Source: Luzula sylvatica
Taxonomy: Eukaryota; Streptophyta; Magnoliopsida; Poales; Juncaceae
DNA length: 64,000 nucleotides
NCBI GenBank assembly: GCA_946800325.1
Contig: OX326959.1
Coordinates: 21,582,242-21,646,241 of the forward strand
Reading direction: 5' to 3'
The stretch's first letter is position 1; every line of letters starts with the position of its first letter. Under the pieces are notes generated by a model. That model did no database searches and was not told the origin of the DNA. It saw nothing but the letters and a program-made list of their open reading frames with translations. Shown here one piece after another: positions 21,791 through 32,016 of the stretch. The position numbers and the translations under genes were made by a program.

Positions 21791-24536
21791 CTAACGAGTA
21801 TGATGGGCGGTCTGGATTGGTCGCCAGGCCGATGCGGTGAGCAAGCAAAGATCCTTCCATCCTAGCTTTAGAGCACCATTTTCCTCTACTAAAGTGTATC
21901 CATCACATGGAAACATACCTAAAAAGTATATTGTGAACAAATTATTTGAGAACTCAATCAATAGAACCAAACTCAAATAAGAACTCAAACAACTGAGCAA
22001 TATTGACAATCTATAATAAAAATATCGTACCGAGTAACAGTGTTGCTTGAGCAGCTGCGTTTCCTGCGAGGGAGACGCTACGAAAGCCAGATTGGTTGAG
22101 CTTCTCGCGCCAATTCCCGAATTTGACCTCGCCAGTGCGCGAGGGCCCACCAACGGCAAGTACATTCCTTATCTCTCTTGCCAAGAGTTGTTGCTCGACA
22201 ATATGCCTCTCGGGACTATCTTCTCCATAACTAGCCCCGAGAGAATCGAACAAAGCCGAGTAATAATGAATCGCCTCTACAAATCGCGCGAGAAACGAAC
22301 CCGCTTGACTCAAGTCTTGCTCTACCATTGTTACCACTTTAGGTGACAACCTAAATTTCAAAAAAGAAAAAATAGTATATATTAGATAATTTTTTTAGAT
22401 GGTACTTGGATTGTAAAAGTATTTTAGTGGGATTTGGGAAAGGAGGTCATAATTACAACTTTTAGCTTATCTCTCTCCCTCTTTCTCTCTCTACTAGGTC
22501 TTGAAATATACAAAAGCACCCTATCTTTTGCTTGATTGGGATCCAAAGTCTCTCATAAAGTTTACATACAAAAAGTCTTTCAAGTATAAACATAATCATG
22601 GTGTACTTTTCTTACTCTCTTCTTCAAAAATCAAACAAAAGAAAATAAAAGAACCAAACTTTACATACCTTTGCAAGAGCCAAAGAGTATTTGTATCCGA
22701 ACCAGTGACATCATAAAGAGAGTGGTGCAACCAATGAACAGCCACAGCTTCTCGTCTATTAACACCGAGCCTATCCAAGTCAAGATTTCCCACTTTCTCT
22801 GCTATGGGACAAAACTCAAATGGTAACCCTAACGTGTCTGCAAAATCTGAAAGTCTTTTTCCAGTTGCTTCAAGTGCATCCATCGAGGAACCCAAGCCTG
22901 TTAGCCTGACCCGTGGAGGCCCGCCTGGCCGAGATGCCAAAATGTGGAATAAACCGGGCCACTGCAATCCTTGCATTATGTCTAAGTCGATGATGTGAAC
23001 TCTTTCCTCTCTTTCAAAGGCCTCTTGTATTGCTTGATTCGCAGTAAAATGTGAAAATTTTACAAATGGACTTATCCCATTGAAAACCTACAATAATGGA
23101 TAATTACTTCACTTTTAAATGTCATTAACAACACACCATAAGAAAGATTGAAAATTTAAAGTTTCCAATTTTGTTCAATTAAAAAAAAATGAACACTTCA
23201 GGGAGCTAACCTGAAATGCAGCAGAGAGGCGTTGTTGGAGCCGGTACGAAACGGTACAGGAAGGAGGCAAAGGGGCGTAAAGGCCCAAACAGGAGCTGAC
23301 AAGGCGTGCTGACATGGCTTCAGAGAAATATGCAGCCACTCTCTGTGCTGACGTGCCAAAAGGAGTCGACAATTCAGAGATTTCTAGAAGCATCCTATTA
23401 GCCTCGTCGAGATGTTCGGAAGATACAGCTTCGGCGCATTGGAGAAGAAGAGTTAATAAATGTAGTCCCTCTTCGTCCCGCTTTTGTTTGCGAAGCTCTT
23501 CTTTTCGATCTTTTGCAGCAGCCACTTGCGCAGCAATTTGTGTGGCTGCTTCTTCTGAAGCAGATGGAGAGTTACGTTGAGGTTGTGAAGGCGATTGGGT
23601 TGGATTTGTCGAGCTCGGATTTTGTTGGTTTTGAGGGACTGGTACGGGTGGAGGTAATTCTGATCTTTTAGATGGTTGCGGTACTGAAATGGGTTGTTGT
23701 ACTGGGACGGTTTCGTTGCGCCGAATGTTGGTACTGGGAAGGGAAGGGAGTTGTACCGGCGGAGGAACCGGTGCGGGGTCGGCACCGGTGAGGCAACGGA
23801 GGTGGAATTCTATGATCGTTGCGAGGCCAGGATTACACGGTTGTATGATTTCTCTTACGTTGTGTATCAGTTGAGGAATGGAGACGGTAGAGGAGCTGTT
23901 GATCAAGTCTCTTATTATGCTGTCTACCCAAGCAGTAGAACTGGTACCGGTACCACCGGGACCGGCTGAAGAATCGTCGCCAACTCCACTGACAAGTTGG
24001 AGCCCCTCGGTTGAAATTTCGGAGGGGAAGAGAGGTAAACCGGAGAAGTTACACACCGGTTGAGACTGTACCGGCGGAGGAGGGAGAGAAGGGGGCAAAG
24101 AAGGTAAAATCTGATTTGGGTTTATGTTACTCGTGAAATTAGTAGTAGTTTCGAAGTTAGAAGTCGAAGCATATACAAGGTCTTGACCAAAAGGTACTTG
24201 CGGTACAGAAGAGGAGGCGCCGGCACCGGTACCGGCACGGCGAGCGAGTCTGGAGTTGCTCGGGTCGCTGGGCACGTCCAACTCGGAAGCAGGTCTCTTT
24301 CTCACCATGATTCTATCTTGATTTTGATTTTGATTTTGATTCTGTTGTTGGAGATAGAGAAGATATAGTAATTCCTGATCTGGCTGTGGATAAAGAGAAG
24401 AAGATAAGCTAGTAGTAGGCGTAGAAATAGAAATAGATGAGGAATGATCATTATTATTGGGTTTGGTTTGGCTTTGATTTGGATTTTGATTTTGATTCTG
24501 GTTTTGGGGCAAGAGAAGCAAAGGAGAAGAACCCAT
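21791..24536 (-). CDS. SCR: SCARECROW-type GRAS transcription factor, four exons
   Basis: SCARECROW acts in the nucleus with SHORT-ROOT to specify endodermis and the asymmetric division of ground-tissue initials. Exons, all with GT/AG borders, are 24536-23211, 23087-22669, 22350-22031 and 21918-21791 (stop at 21791-21793), giving 730 residues against about 650 in Arabidopsis SCR. I chose the ATG at 24536 ([11 protein letters not shown]); a frame extends 12 bases further but has no ATG. The N-terminal half is low-complexity, with NQ repeats, a conserved [11 protein letters not shown] and [10 protein letters not shown]. The GRAS domain starts near residue 357 ([16 protein letters not shown]); VHIID is intact at about 472-476; [25 protein letters not shown] and the closing LTASAW follow, so all five GRAS subregions are present. 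The residues after exon 1 (VFNGISP) join in phase 0. Nothing looks broken. Close SCR paralogues cannot be excluded. Confidence 0.95.
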
Positions 24537-25900
24537 CAGAAAAAACAAAGAGAAAGAGCTCTGCGCATGCTATGCAAATACAAGGCAGTAGTAGTTCGAT
24601 CAGTACAATACAACGCAAAGAGAAGAGAATAAATGAGGAATAATCTCAAGCGATTATTATTAGGGGTAAAAACGGGAATCATAATGATGCATTGGGGTTC
24701 GGTTTGGCACAAAGGTGCAAGAAGAAGAAGAGATTTGTTTTTGTTTTTGTTTTTGTTTTTTGGTTTTTACTTTTCTCTCTTTCTCAGACTGCTTGTCCTT
24801 CCTGGCATTGTATTGTGTTATTGTTTGCTCTATGAATATGAATCTATGAATCTATGATAATTGATATGAGAGAAGATGAGACATGTGTGGGAATTGGTAT
24901 CACCTTTTTTGCTGGGATTAATGAATAATTAATTAATTAAGTGGTAGGCTTTTTCTTTTGACCTGAGGAGAGAGATTATTAGGGTTAATAAATCTCGGGC
25001 CTTGTGTTTTGGTATTGAGACTTGGGAAGAAAAAGTTTTCACATATTTGAATCATCTAGAATTTTTGGTACTTGGAATCTGTACAATTTGTGATTTTAGA
25101 GAGGAGTAAATTTAGAGGAGAAGAACCGGAAAAGGTGGGTTGAATTGCGAAACTATTTTTTAATATTTTTTTTTCTATTATCCTTGTCTGGGGCTGGGTA
25201 CCAGTTGAAAAAGGTTTTTTCCTGATGGATCTTTCGTGTGGAAATTTCGAAATTGGGTTCGAGCAATACTGTTGTTTTATATTGGGAACATTGGTCCTGC
25301 CTTGTTCCTTTCTCACTCTTCGCAATAAATAAATAAATTAATTAAATAAAGAACAGCATGAACTGTTTTCAAAAAGAAAAATATCTAGTTAAATCATAAT
25401 CTTAGATCCAATTTTTTGATTGATATGGTAAGATATAATTGTTACAATTACATAATGTACTAAATTTTTAATTAATCAGGCTGTTTAATAAAAATCTTAA
25501 AATCATTGATTACTTAAAGCTGCTAAGTTAGGAACTTATAATGTCATGATTTGACCTAACATTATATTGATCAAAACTATGGGGACCCAAGTTGACCTGA
25601 GAAAGAAATGGTACTTGCCAAGTTTACCAAGCCAAAACGAGACCGAGATGAGTGGGGTTGAGTTGGATTGTGGCTATTGAATGTGACTCGACGGATGATG
25701 AGATCACCCAACCATCCAATAAGAATCGCTTCCTCACTTTGTGCTTGCTTCATTTTGAACCTTGTTTGGTACTTTGGGTTTGGTTTACTTAGTTTTCGTA
25801 CCAAAAGAAAAGTGAAGCTTGGGTTTGTTTCATTTTTTTTTGAGCCGGAGACTGTTCAAAAGCCCAATTTGTTATGAATAGTTATGGTGTTGCTCAATTT
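24537..25900 (-). promoter_or_regulatory. Upstream region of the SCARECROW-type gene
   Basis: About 1.4 kb upstream of the start codon (which lies at 24536). A (CAAAAA)n tract at about 24730-24765 on the minus strand is probably in the leader or proximal promoter. I see no transposon signature and no reliable core promoter element. The upstream half (25350-25900) holds nothing recognised. Confidence 0.4.
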
Positions 25901-25907
25901 GTATGAA

Positions 25908-26270
25908 CTAGTCATAACCCGGTAATTACGCGAGACTTCATATATATTTTTTTTACATATTTTATATAATTTACGCCGGTACATTTAAACTCAATTATAT
26001 AATCATAATATATTTGCAAATGTATTGATGTCAATAAATACATTATAATTAATAAATGTTCATGAAATTGTTTATAAATAAATATATATATTAAAAGGGT
26101 CCATCCAATTGGTCCATCATTATAAATTCACACAAAATAAACACATGAAACCGAAATATATATTTAAAATGTCATTCATTAACATAAAAAATATCATTTA
26201 AAAAAAAAATAACTCAATTATAAATTAAACCATAAGAAATTAACAATTGAACCATAGTTTCATACGAGGA
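25908..26270 (-). mobile_element. Decayed Helitron 3' part on the minus strand (H4)
   Basis: On the minus strand the sequence ends with CTAG (plus 25908-25911) followed by T, after a degenerate hairpin (CTCGCGTAATTACCGGG). Further inside, the GTATTGATGTCAATAAAT block matches the reverse complement of the H1/H2 block GCATCTATTGACATCAAATA. The right boundary is uncertain. Confidence 0.45.
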
Positions 26271-26299
26271 TTATATATGGAGTCACAATAATACAAAAA

Positions 26300-26545
26300 T
26301 AACATCCTTGATGAGATGGCAAGTGAGGGTTAAGTAGGTTGGTTAGTATTATTGATTGACTCAATTAACGATTTAATTGACCGTTTAATTGAATTGACAT
26401 GTCAATTAACATGTACTAATATTAACATATTATAAATTATTGATGGTGTCAATTAACATTTAATTGAGTCAATTGAAAATGCAAATCAATTCACTTTGTC
26501 ATCTCATCAAGGATATTGTGATAAGTTTGGGGACCAATTATATTT
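26300..26545. mobile_element. Foldback MITE of the 20557 family
   Basis: The left AACATCCTTGATGAGATGGC (26301-26320) pairs with the right GTCATCTCATCAAGGATAT (26499-26517). The interior repeats (CAATTAACGATTTAATTGACCG, GTCAATTAACATGTACTAA) match the units at 20640-21060. No target duplication was identified. Confidence 0.7.
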
Positions 26546-27438
26546 TTCTTAACTTAAAAATAAGTACACGTGTCAGCATGATGACATATGTGCAAAATTA
26601 TAACTATTGAAGGATAACTAGCGCTTTTGCTACAGGACTTGATGAAAGTGGTTAGACAATAATTTGGGTCTTAATAACAGGATTAAGCATTCTTAAGATT
26701 TTTTGTCAGACCCTCTGGCGAAAGTGCATGAATTAGATGGCTCTGATCCCAATGTGTTGGAATAGACATGAAATATGATTTGTGATATTTCATCGGTCCT
26801 TTTGACGAAAGAGCTGTTTTAAGTTTTTTTTTTGCAATTTGAACCATTTTTTTTTATTTAGAGTTAGAATTGGAGAATACTTACAACACGAATGTTTTAT
26901 AACTTTGTAAGAACTATAATCTAGATGATTTTGTTGTAATTTTAAGTCATCATTTTCTCATTCAAAATCGTCCAAAATATAGCAAATTTATTTGATTTTT
27001 TTTGAAACTAAATAGAGAAACCAAAAATGCCAATATAACCATTTGCTCATTGAAAATAAAGAAACAAAAAAATGCCAATATAATCAAGAACGCACACGCA
27101 CACGCATAAAATCATCAAAACATATCATCAAGTTTGTCCACGACCACAACCACATGCACCACGTCGGGAACGACGCGACGTGCACGTCCACGATCCCGCT
27201 GGGTAAGCTGTGTGACATGACCATCAACGTCGTCGTCTCCGTCACTATCCGAGTCGGTTGGACTATCGACGTGATCATCGACGTGTGGTAGGTCGGTCAG
27301 TAACTCCGGACCCGTGCAAGAAGACATCAAACTCTTGTAAGTCCTCTTGATGCCTCTTTTCAAGGCAGGAGAGATCTTTGACCCCGCATGACGTAGCATG
27401 TCCAGGATCCTACAACCCTTCCCAGTGTCTCGGAAAAA
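26546..27438. other. Unassigned sequence with an acidic minus-strand frame
   Basis: Contains a minus-strand frame at 27115-27399 (see findings) with an Asp/Ser-rich centre (DSPTDSDSDGDDDVDG) and a basic patch after it. The G+C content is higher than around it and the frame ends abruptly at copia element C, which inserted here. I do not recognise the protein; a fragment of a transposon gene or of a host gene are both possible. Confidence 0.35.
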
Positions 27439-28347
27439 TGATTGGGTATCGACATCACTACCGAGCCTGGCACAACGAAATGTCGGGCCTGGTTAGATCC
27501 GATCCCGAGGACCACGCCATCCAATTCATGATACGAATCATGCAATAATACCTAAAACGTGTCATACCTCGTGAAATTGATCACGACGAAGGGTAGACGC
27601 GTTCTTGTTATTGCTCCTGTTTCGATTCTCCGGCAACATGTGCGTCCCACGACCACACGATTCGACACCGTCGATGAAGCTTCGTCTTGTCGTATACAAC
27701 CGGAACCGTTCCGATTAAGCTCCGACCTTGCTCGTTCTTGCTCTCCGTGGATCAAAATGGAAAGATCTCAACTAAGATCTCTCTACCCGTATCCACCTCG
27801 AGTTGCCGCCTTTCGGTTACTCGTAAATATTCCTAGTAAACTTACGCGTAATATTGATTAATTATGAATTTGAGATACTCTTTGTCTAATTCACTTTTTT
27901 CTCTCTAATGACTTTCTTGCTTGAGGAAGAAGATGAACAATTCACTCTTTTTCTTGTGTATTTCTCATTCCTCCAGATCTGGAGATTAATCCCCATTAAT
28001 CTCATATCAAACCATTAATTAAGAATAATTAATTGGAGAGATCTTGTAAAACTGCCAACACATAATTCAGAACATAGTCCTTTCGAGCGCACCATAAGGT
28101 TCGTTCGAACGAACCAGACACTGTTACGGTGTTCAAGTTCTACACATGTCTGTTCGAACGGGAATAACCCATTCGTTCGAACGAACCATAGTCCGTTCGA
28201 ACGAACCATCTTGGTCCGTTCGAACGAACCATCTCATGGTTCTTGAGTTTGCACAATCTTATTGTGAACTCAACTATTCCAGCAAACTCGTACGTTCTAT
28301 CCTTATTTGTACATTCTTCTAGTTGATCCAAAACTGTATTTCCTTCA
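27439..28347 (-). mobile_element. 3' LTR of copia element C
   Basis: Runs from TGATTGGG to TTCCTTCA in plus orientation. It is followed by TCTCCTACTCAC, the reverse complement of a purine-rich tract, so the element lies on the minus strand. It aligns by landmarks with the LTRs of A, B and D but is the most diverged. It contains five or so copies of the GTTCGTTCGAACGAACC palindrome at 28094-28231. The flank is AAAAA. Confidence 0.8.
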
Positions 28348-29351
28348 ATCTCCTACTCACTTTCGGATCTAACTAAAGACTATACCAAGGTATATCATAT
28401 ATACATCCATTTAGAAAATTAATCTATGCATATCATATATGCATTGATTATTTAATCAAGCCAGAATTGAGACAACTCTAGGTGTGACCGTCTAGATCCG
28501 TTCAAACAATGGTAGTAAATTTATGCCTAAGTTTACAAGCTCATGAGCGGGATCTAGGAAAACATCCATCATAGACTTCCCATGTTTAAAACGATCAATG
28601 ATTATGATCATTTATCCCATCTCACATAGTGGTAACTAGTTCTCTTATTTACGATATATGTCGATCAAAAGGCACGGTAATAGTCATCCTTATATATGAT
28701 TGATTATATTGATTGTCGATACTAAATTGAACAAACACAATCGATATTAACTTTTAATACCATTGACTCTGGCCAGAGATTTCGTTGATCAATTCATCGA
28801 TAGGCCTAAGATATATCTTTTTCTATCGAAAGAAGCAATTTCTATCTTGGTGACTCACATCAATATTCATGTTTCAGACAATACCCGATGATGATTCTAT
28901 TGGCCATTCTGTTACATATAACGAAGGATCATATCTAAGTATCATTCTACGCATGTAAAATGATCCATGATCACCTCAAGTATGAAGAACTAAAACCCTA
29001 CATGTTACGAGTCCATCTATAATGACTAAACCATGTCATGGTTTCGCACTTTTGGTCAAGTCCAATATGTATAACCTAATACATATCCATATTCCCGATT
29101 CGACAAAACCTTTGTCCTATGATTAGTAAAACGTAATCATCACCTCGTCGAATATACTAGTGTACAAGTTAGTATATTATCATATAATAAATATGCTTAT
29201 CCTATAAGCATCCTAATTGTGACTAGGGACATTTTTGAAATATTACTTTTCATGTGACGGTTTTACTTCACATAATCACATATTATGTGGACGCTCAGAC
29301 AAGTCATAAATCAAGGTTCATGTAATCAAATTACATAACCGCGCAAACAAT

Positions 29352-29355
<4 letters not shown>
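28348..29355 (-). mobile_element. 3' noncoding internal region of copia element C
   Basis: Matches, in order, the region next to the 3' LTR of element A (32017-33060), for example TCTTGTTAGC/TTCTCTTATTTACGATAT and ACCATGTCATGGT blocks. It has no coding frame. It is interrupted at the TA tract and continues at 30778. Confidence 0.75.
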
Positions 29356-29415
<60 letters not shown>

Positions 29416-29427
29416 ATATATATATAT
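29356..29427. repeat. (TA)n microsatellite
   Basis: TA dinucleotides with one TC interruption, at the junction between element C and the inserted CACTA fragment. Confidence 0.95.
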
Positions 29428-29432
29428 ATTAT

Positions 29433-30512
29433 TGAAAGAAAATACAGTTTCGGATCAACCGTAAAAGTGTACATAGAAGGATATATGAACATGAATGTTC
29501 ATGGGTTGATTAAATGCATAATATGATTGTGCAAAGTTAAGTTCCAGAGAGTGGTTCGTTCGAACTAACCGTCGGGTCCGTTCGAACGGACCGCCACGAG
29601 TGTAAAATGGTTTTACACATATTCATTCCAGAGAGTGGTTCGTTCCAACTAACCTTATATGGTTCGTTAGAACTGACTACTACGAATGTAATTTGGAATT
29701 AACACATAAATGAGGCAGAAGATGGTTCGTTCGAACTGACTGTGTGGTTCGTTCCAACTGACCTCTTCGTGTATAAAATGGTTTTATACATACTCATTCC
29801 AGAAAAGTGGTTAGTTCCATCTAATCTTATGGTTCGTTCCAACTAACCTCAAGGTTAGTTCCAACTGACTTCAAGGTGAGTTCCAACTAACCTCATGCTG
29901 GAAGTGTATATTGGATATACACAGCCTTTGACCCAATCCTTATCATATTTTAGTATAAATATGATATTTCTCTCTCTCTATTGAGACAATCATTCAGTCC
30001 AATCCAGTCTATCATTCCATCAAGGAGTTGAAAGAGTGCGAAGGAAGAGAGAAATAGAAAAGAGGAGAAAAGAGTTTTCTCTGTCTTGAGAATTGAAAGC
30101 AATCATGCAAGTTTGCCGGTGCATCGTCTAGGCAGGTGCATCCGCGACCGAGGTGCTACGACTCACGGTGGATACGGGTAGAGGAGCGACAATTGTGGCT
30201 CTCCGTTGTGATCAAACCGAAGGAGTGAAAAGCTGTGGAAGCGTGTGGGCAAGGGACGCACGAAGACAACCGGGGCGTGTCAAGCCGATGGGAGACGTGT
30301 GGTATGGGACGCACAGGCTAGTCACCAACGTGACACCGAAGAAAAGAAGGATGTGAGCGATCAACCCGTCGTGCGTGATCAATCTCACGCTGGTAATTGT
30401 CTATCCTACTTTGCATCGTACCCTCGATATCGAAGCGTGATCTCGGGATTTGGGAACCGGACCGGGCCTTCATATCCGCTGTGCGGGCCCGGGGTCGGGA
30501 TAATTCCCTTCA
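29433..30512 (+). mobile_element. Solo LTR of the copia family, 1080 bp
   Basis: Starts TGAAAGAAAATACAG, ends CCCTTCA, and is flanked by ATTAT on both sides (29428-29432 and 30513-30517). There is no internal region, so it is a solo LTR left by LTR-LTR recombination. It carries about ten copies of a GGTTCGTTCGAACTAACC-type palindrome at 29553-29890. The protein-like frames in its 3' third are shared LTR sequence and not genes. Confidence 0.85.
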
Positions 30513-30517
30513 ATTAT

Positions 30518-30777
30518 TACCTACCGGCCGTCGCAATTGTTTGGAACTTTCAGCTACCGCCCGTCGGTGATATGCCCGTCGTTTTTGGTCTTTCAGCTAC
30601 GGTTCGTCGCCTAAATACCCGTCACAATAAATCTTGACCTTTCCCCACATGCCATCGGTGATAAAACCGTCATTTTATGACTTTCAGCTACGGGCAGTAG
30701 GAACAAACCAGGCACTTCAGCGACAGGCAGTAGGAAATAATAGACACCCGTCGCTGATAAACAAGTATGTTGTAGTG
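30518..30777. mobile_element. CACTA right-end fragment
   Basis: Ends in ...GTCGCTGATAAACAAGTATGTTGTAGTG, reverse complement CACTACAACATAC, with CCGTCG/CGTCGCTGA subterminal motifs, like the large CACTA element at 36811. The next bases are TAT. Comparison with elements A and D suggests TAT is the 3-bp duplication. The matching left end is missing, apparently replaced by the TA tract. Confidence 0.7.
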
Positions 30778-31015
30778 TATAAGTGAAATGCAATTAAAAT
30801 TTACAGAATTATAAAATTTTGAAAATGTACTGATATAGAATAAACATGATTTGATACATTGTTTACAACTGAACCAATGAGGACTATCGTTTTAGATAAC
30901 TACCACTCAACTTTCCTCCTCTAGGTATCTCAAATCTGTAGTCTTCGCATGACGCTCATGCTTAGTTATGGAAAGCGGCTTTGTAAACGGATCCGCCACA
31001 TTATCGTCAGTATCA
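30778..31015 (-). pseudogene. Copia element C, RNase H C-terminal coding remnant
   Basis: Read on the minus strand, 31015-30905 gives DDNVADPFTKPLSITKHERH, LRYLEEES and a stop, the usual last residues of a copia polyprotein (NxADPxTKPL). Only the last 40 or so codons are left because element A inserted directly upstream; the rest of C would be beyond the window. This short piece has no internal stop, unlike the copies in A, B and D. Confidence 0.8.
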
Positions 31016-32016
31016 TGAAGGGAATCCGCGCAACCGATATGAAGGCCCGGTCCGGTTCCCAAAACCCGAGATCACGCATGATGGGTTAATCGCTCGCATC
31101 CTTCTCTTCTTTGGTGTGACGTTGGTGACTAGCCTGTGTGTCCCATACGACACGTCTCCCACCGTCTTGACACGTCTCCGGTTGTCTTCGTGCATCCCAT
31201 TCCCACACGCTTCCACAGCCTTTTGCTCCATTACTTCTCCGGTTTGATCACAAACGAAGAGCCACATGTGTTGCTCCTTTACTCGTATCCACCGTGGGTC
31301 ATAACACCTCGGTCGCGGATGCACCTGCCTAGACGATGCACCGGCGAACTTGCTTGATCGCGTTTGATTCTCTAATCCGAGAAAACTCCTTTTCTCTTTC
31401 TCTCTTTCTCATCACACTTATTCAACTGTTGATGGTGTTCTTACGAATGATCGTCTCAATTAGTCTAATCGGAATTAGATTCAGGATTAACTCTTTAATT
31501 GACTTATTAGATCAGAGAGAAACATCCTATATATACTAAATAGGATAAGGATGGGCCAAAATGTATGTATATCTACTATACACCTTTTCAAACAGAAAAT
31601 TGCATGCCCCCTTTCAGTATTCTGTTGAAACGAAATTGTTAAATCGTTCCAACCGACTTCAAACCTTCACGAAAGTTGTAGATGATCTTATTATCTTTCC
31701 AACCAAATTTGTCCCAGCCCAATTGGAGTTCGGATTCGAACGTTATGAAGGTTTTACTAACTGTATATCAAACAGGCACCCTTTCGATATTCCATTAAAA
31801 CAACACTGATACATCGCTCAAATGAAATATATTTGTTCATGAAAGTTCTAGATAATCTTATTATCTATCCAACCCAATTTGAACCATTCAAATTGGAGTC
31901 GTTATCTGAAAGTTATTCCAGTTTTACTAAAACTATTTCTTATGCCCACGAATGCGTGCGTTCATTTGTCCTTCTACGTACCATTTTACCGTTGATCCAA
32001 AAATGTATTTCCTTCA
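31016..32016 (-). mobile_element. 3' LTR of copia element A
   Basis: Runs from TGAAGGGAATCC to TTCCTTCA and is followed by GTCTCCCACTCA, the reverse complement of the polypurine tract. The left flank is TATCA, inside the RNase H remnant of element C. The length (1001 bp) matches the other full LTRs of the family. Confidence 0.85.

Noticed and set aside
23453..24369. Several frames of 60-110 codons overlapping SCARECROW exon 1
   Set aside because: Shadow frames of a G/C-rich low-complexity exon whose real frame is identified by its GRAS domain and splice sites.
28094..28231. Regularly repeated palindromes considered as a CRISPR array
   Set aside because: Plant nuclear context, located inside a copia LTR, irregular spacing, and no cas genes.
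30245..30637. Protein-like frames with VKTVGDVWYGTYGLVTNVTPK in several copia LTRs (also 31013-31324, 52609-52989, 57432-57701)
   Set aside because: They are repeated because the LTRs are homologous, change frame and length from copy to copy, and end in different places. No evidence for translation.
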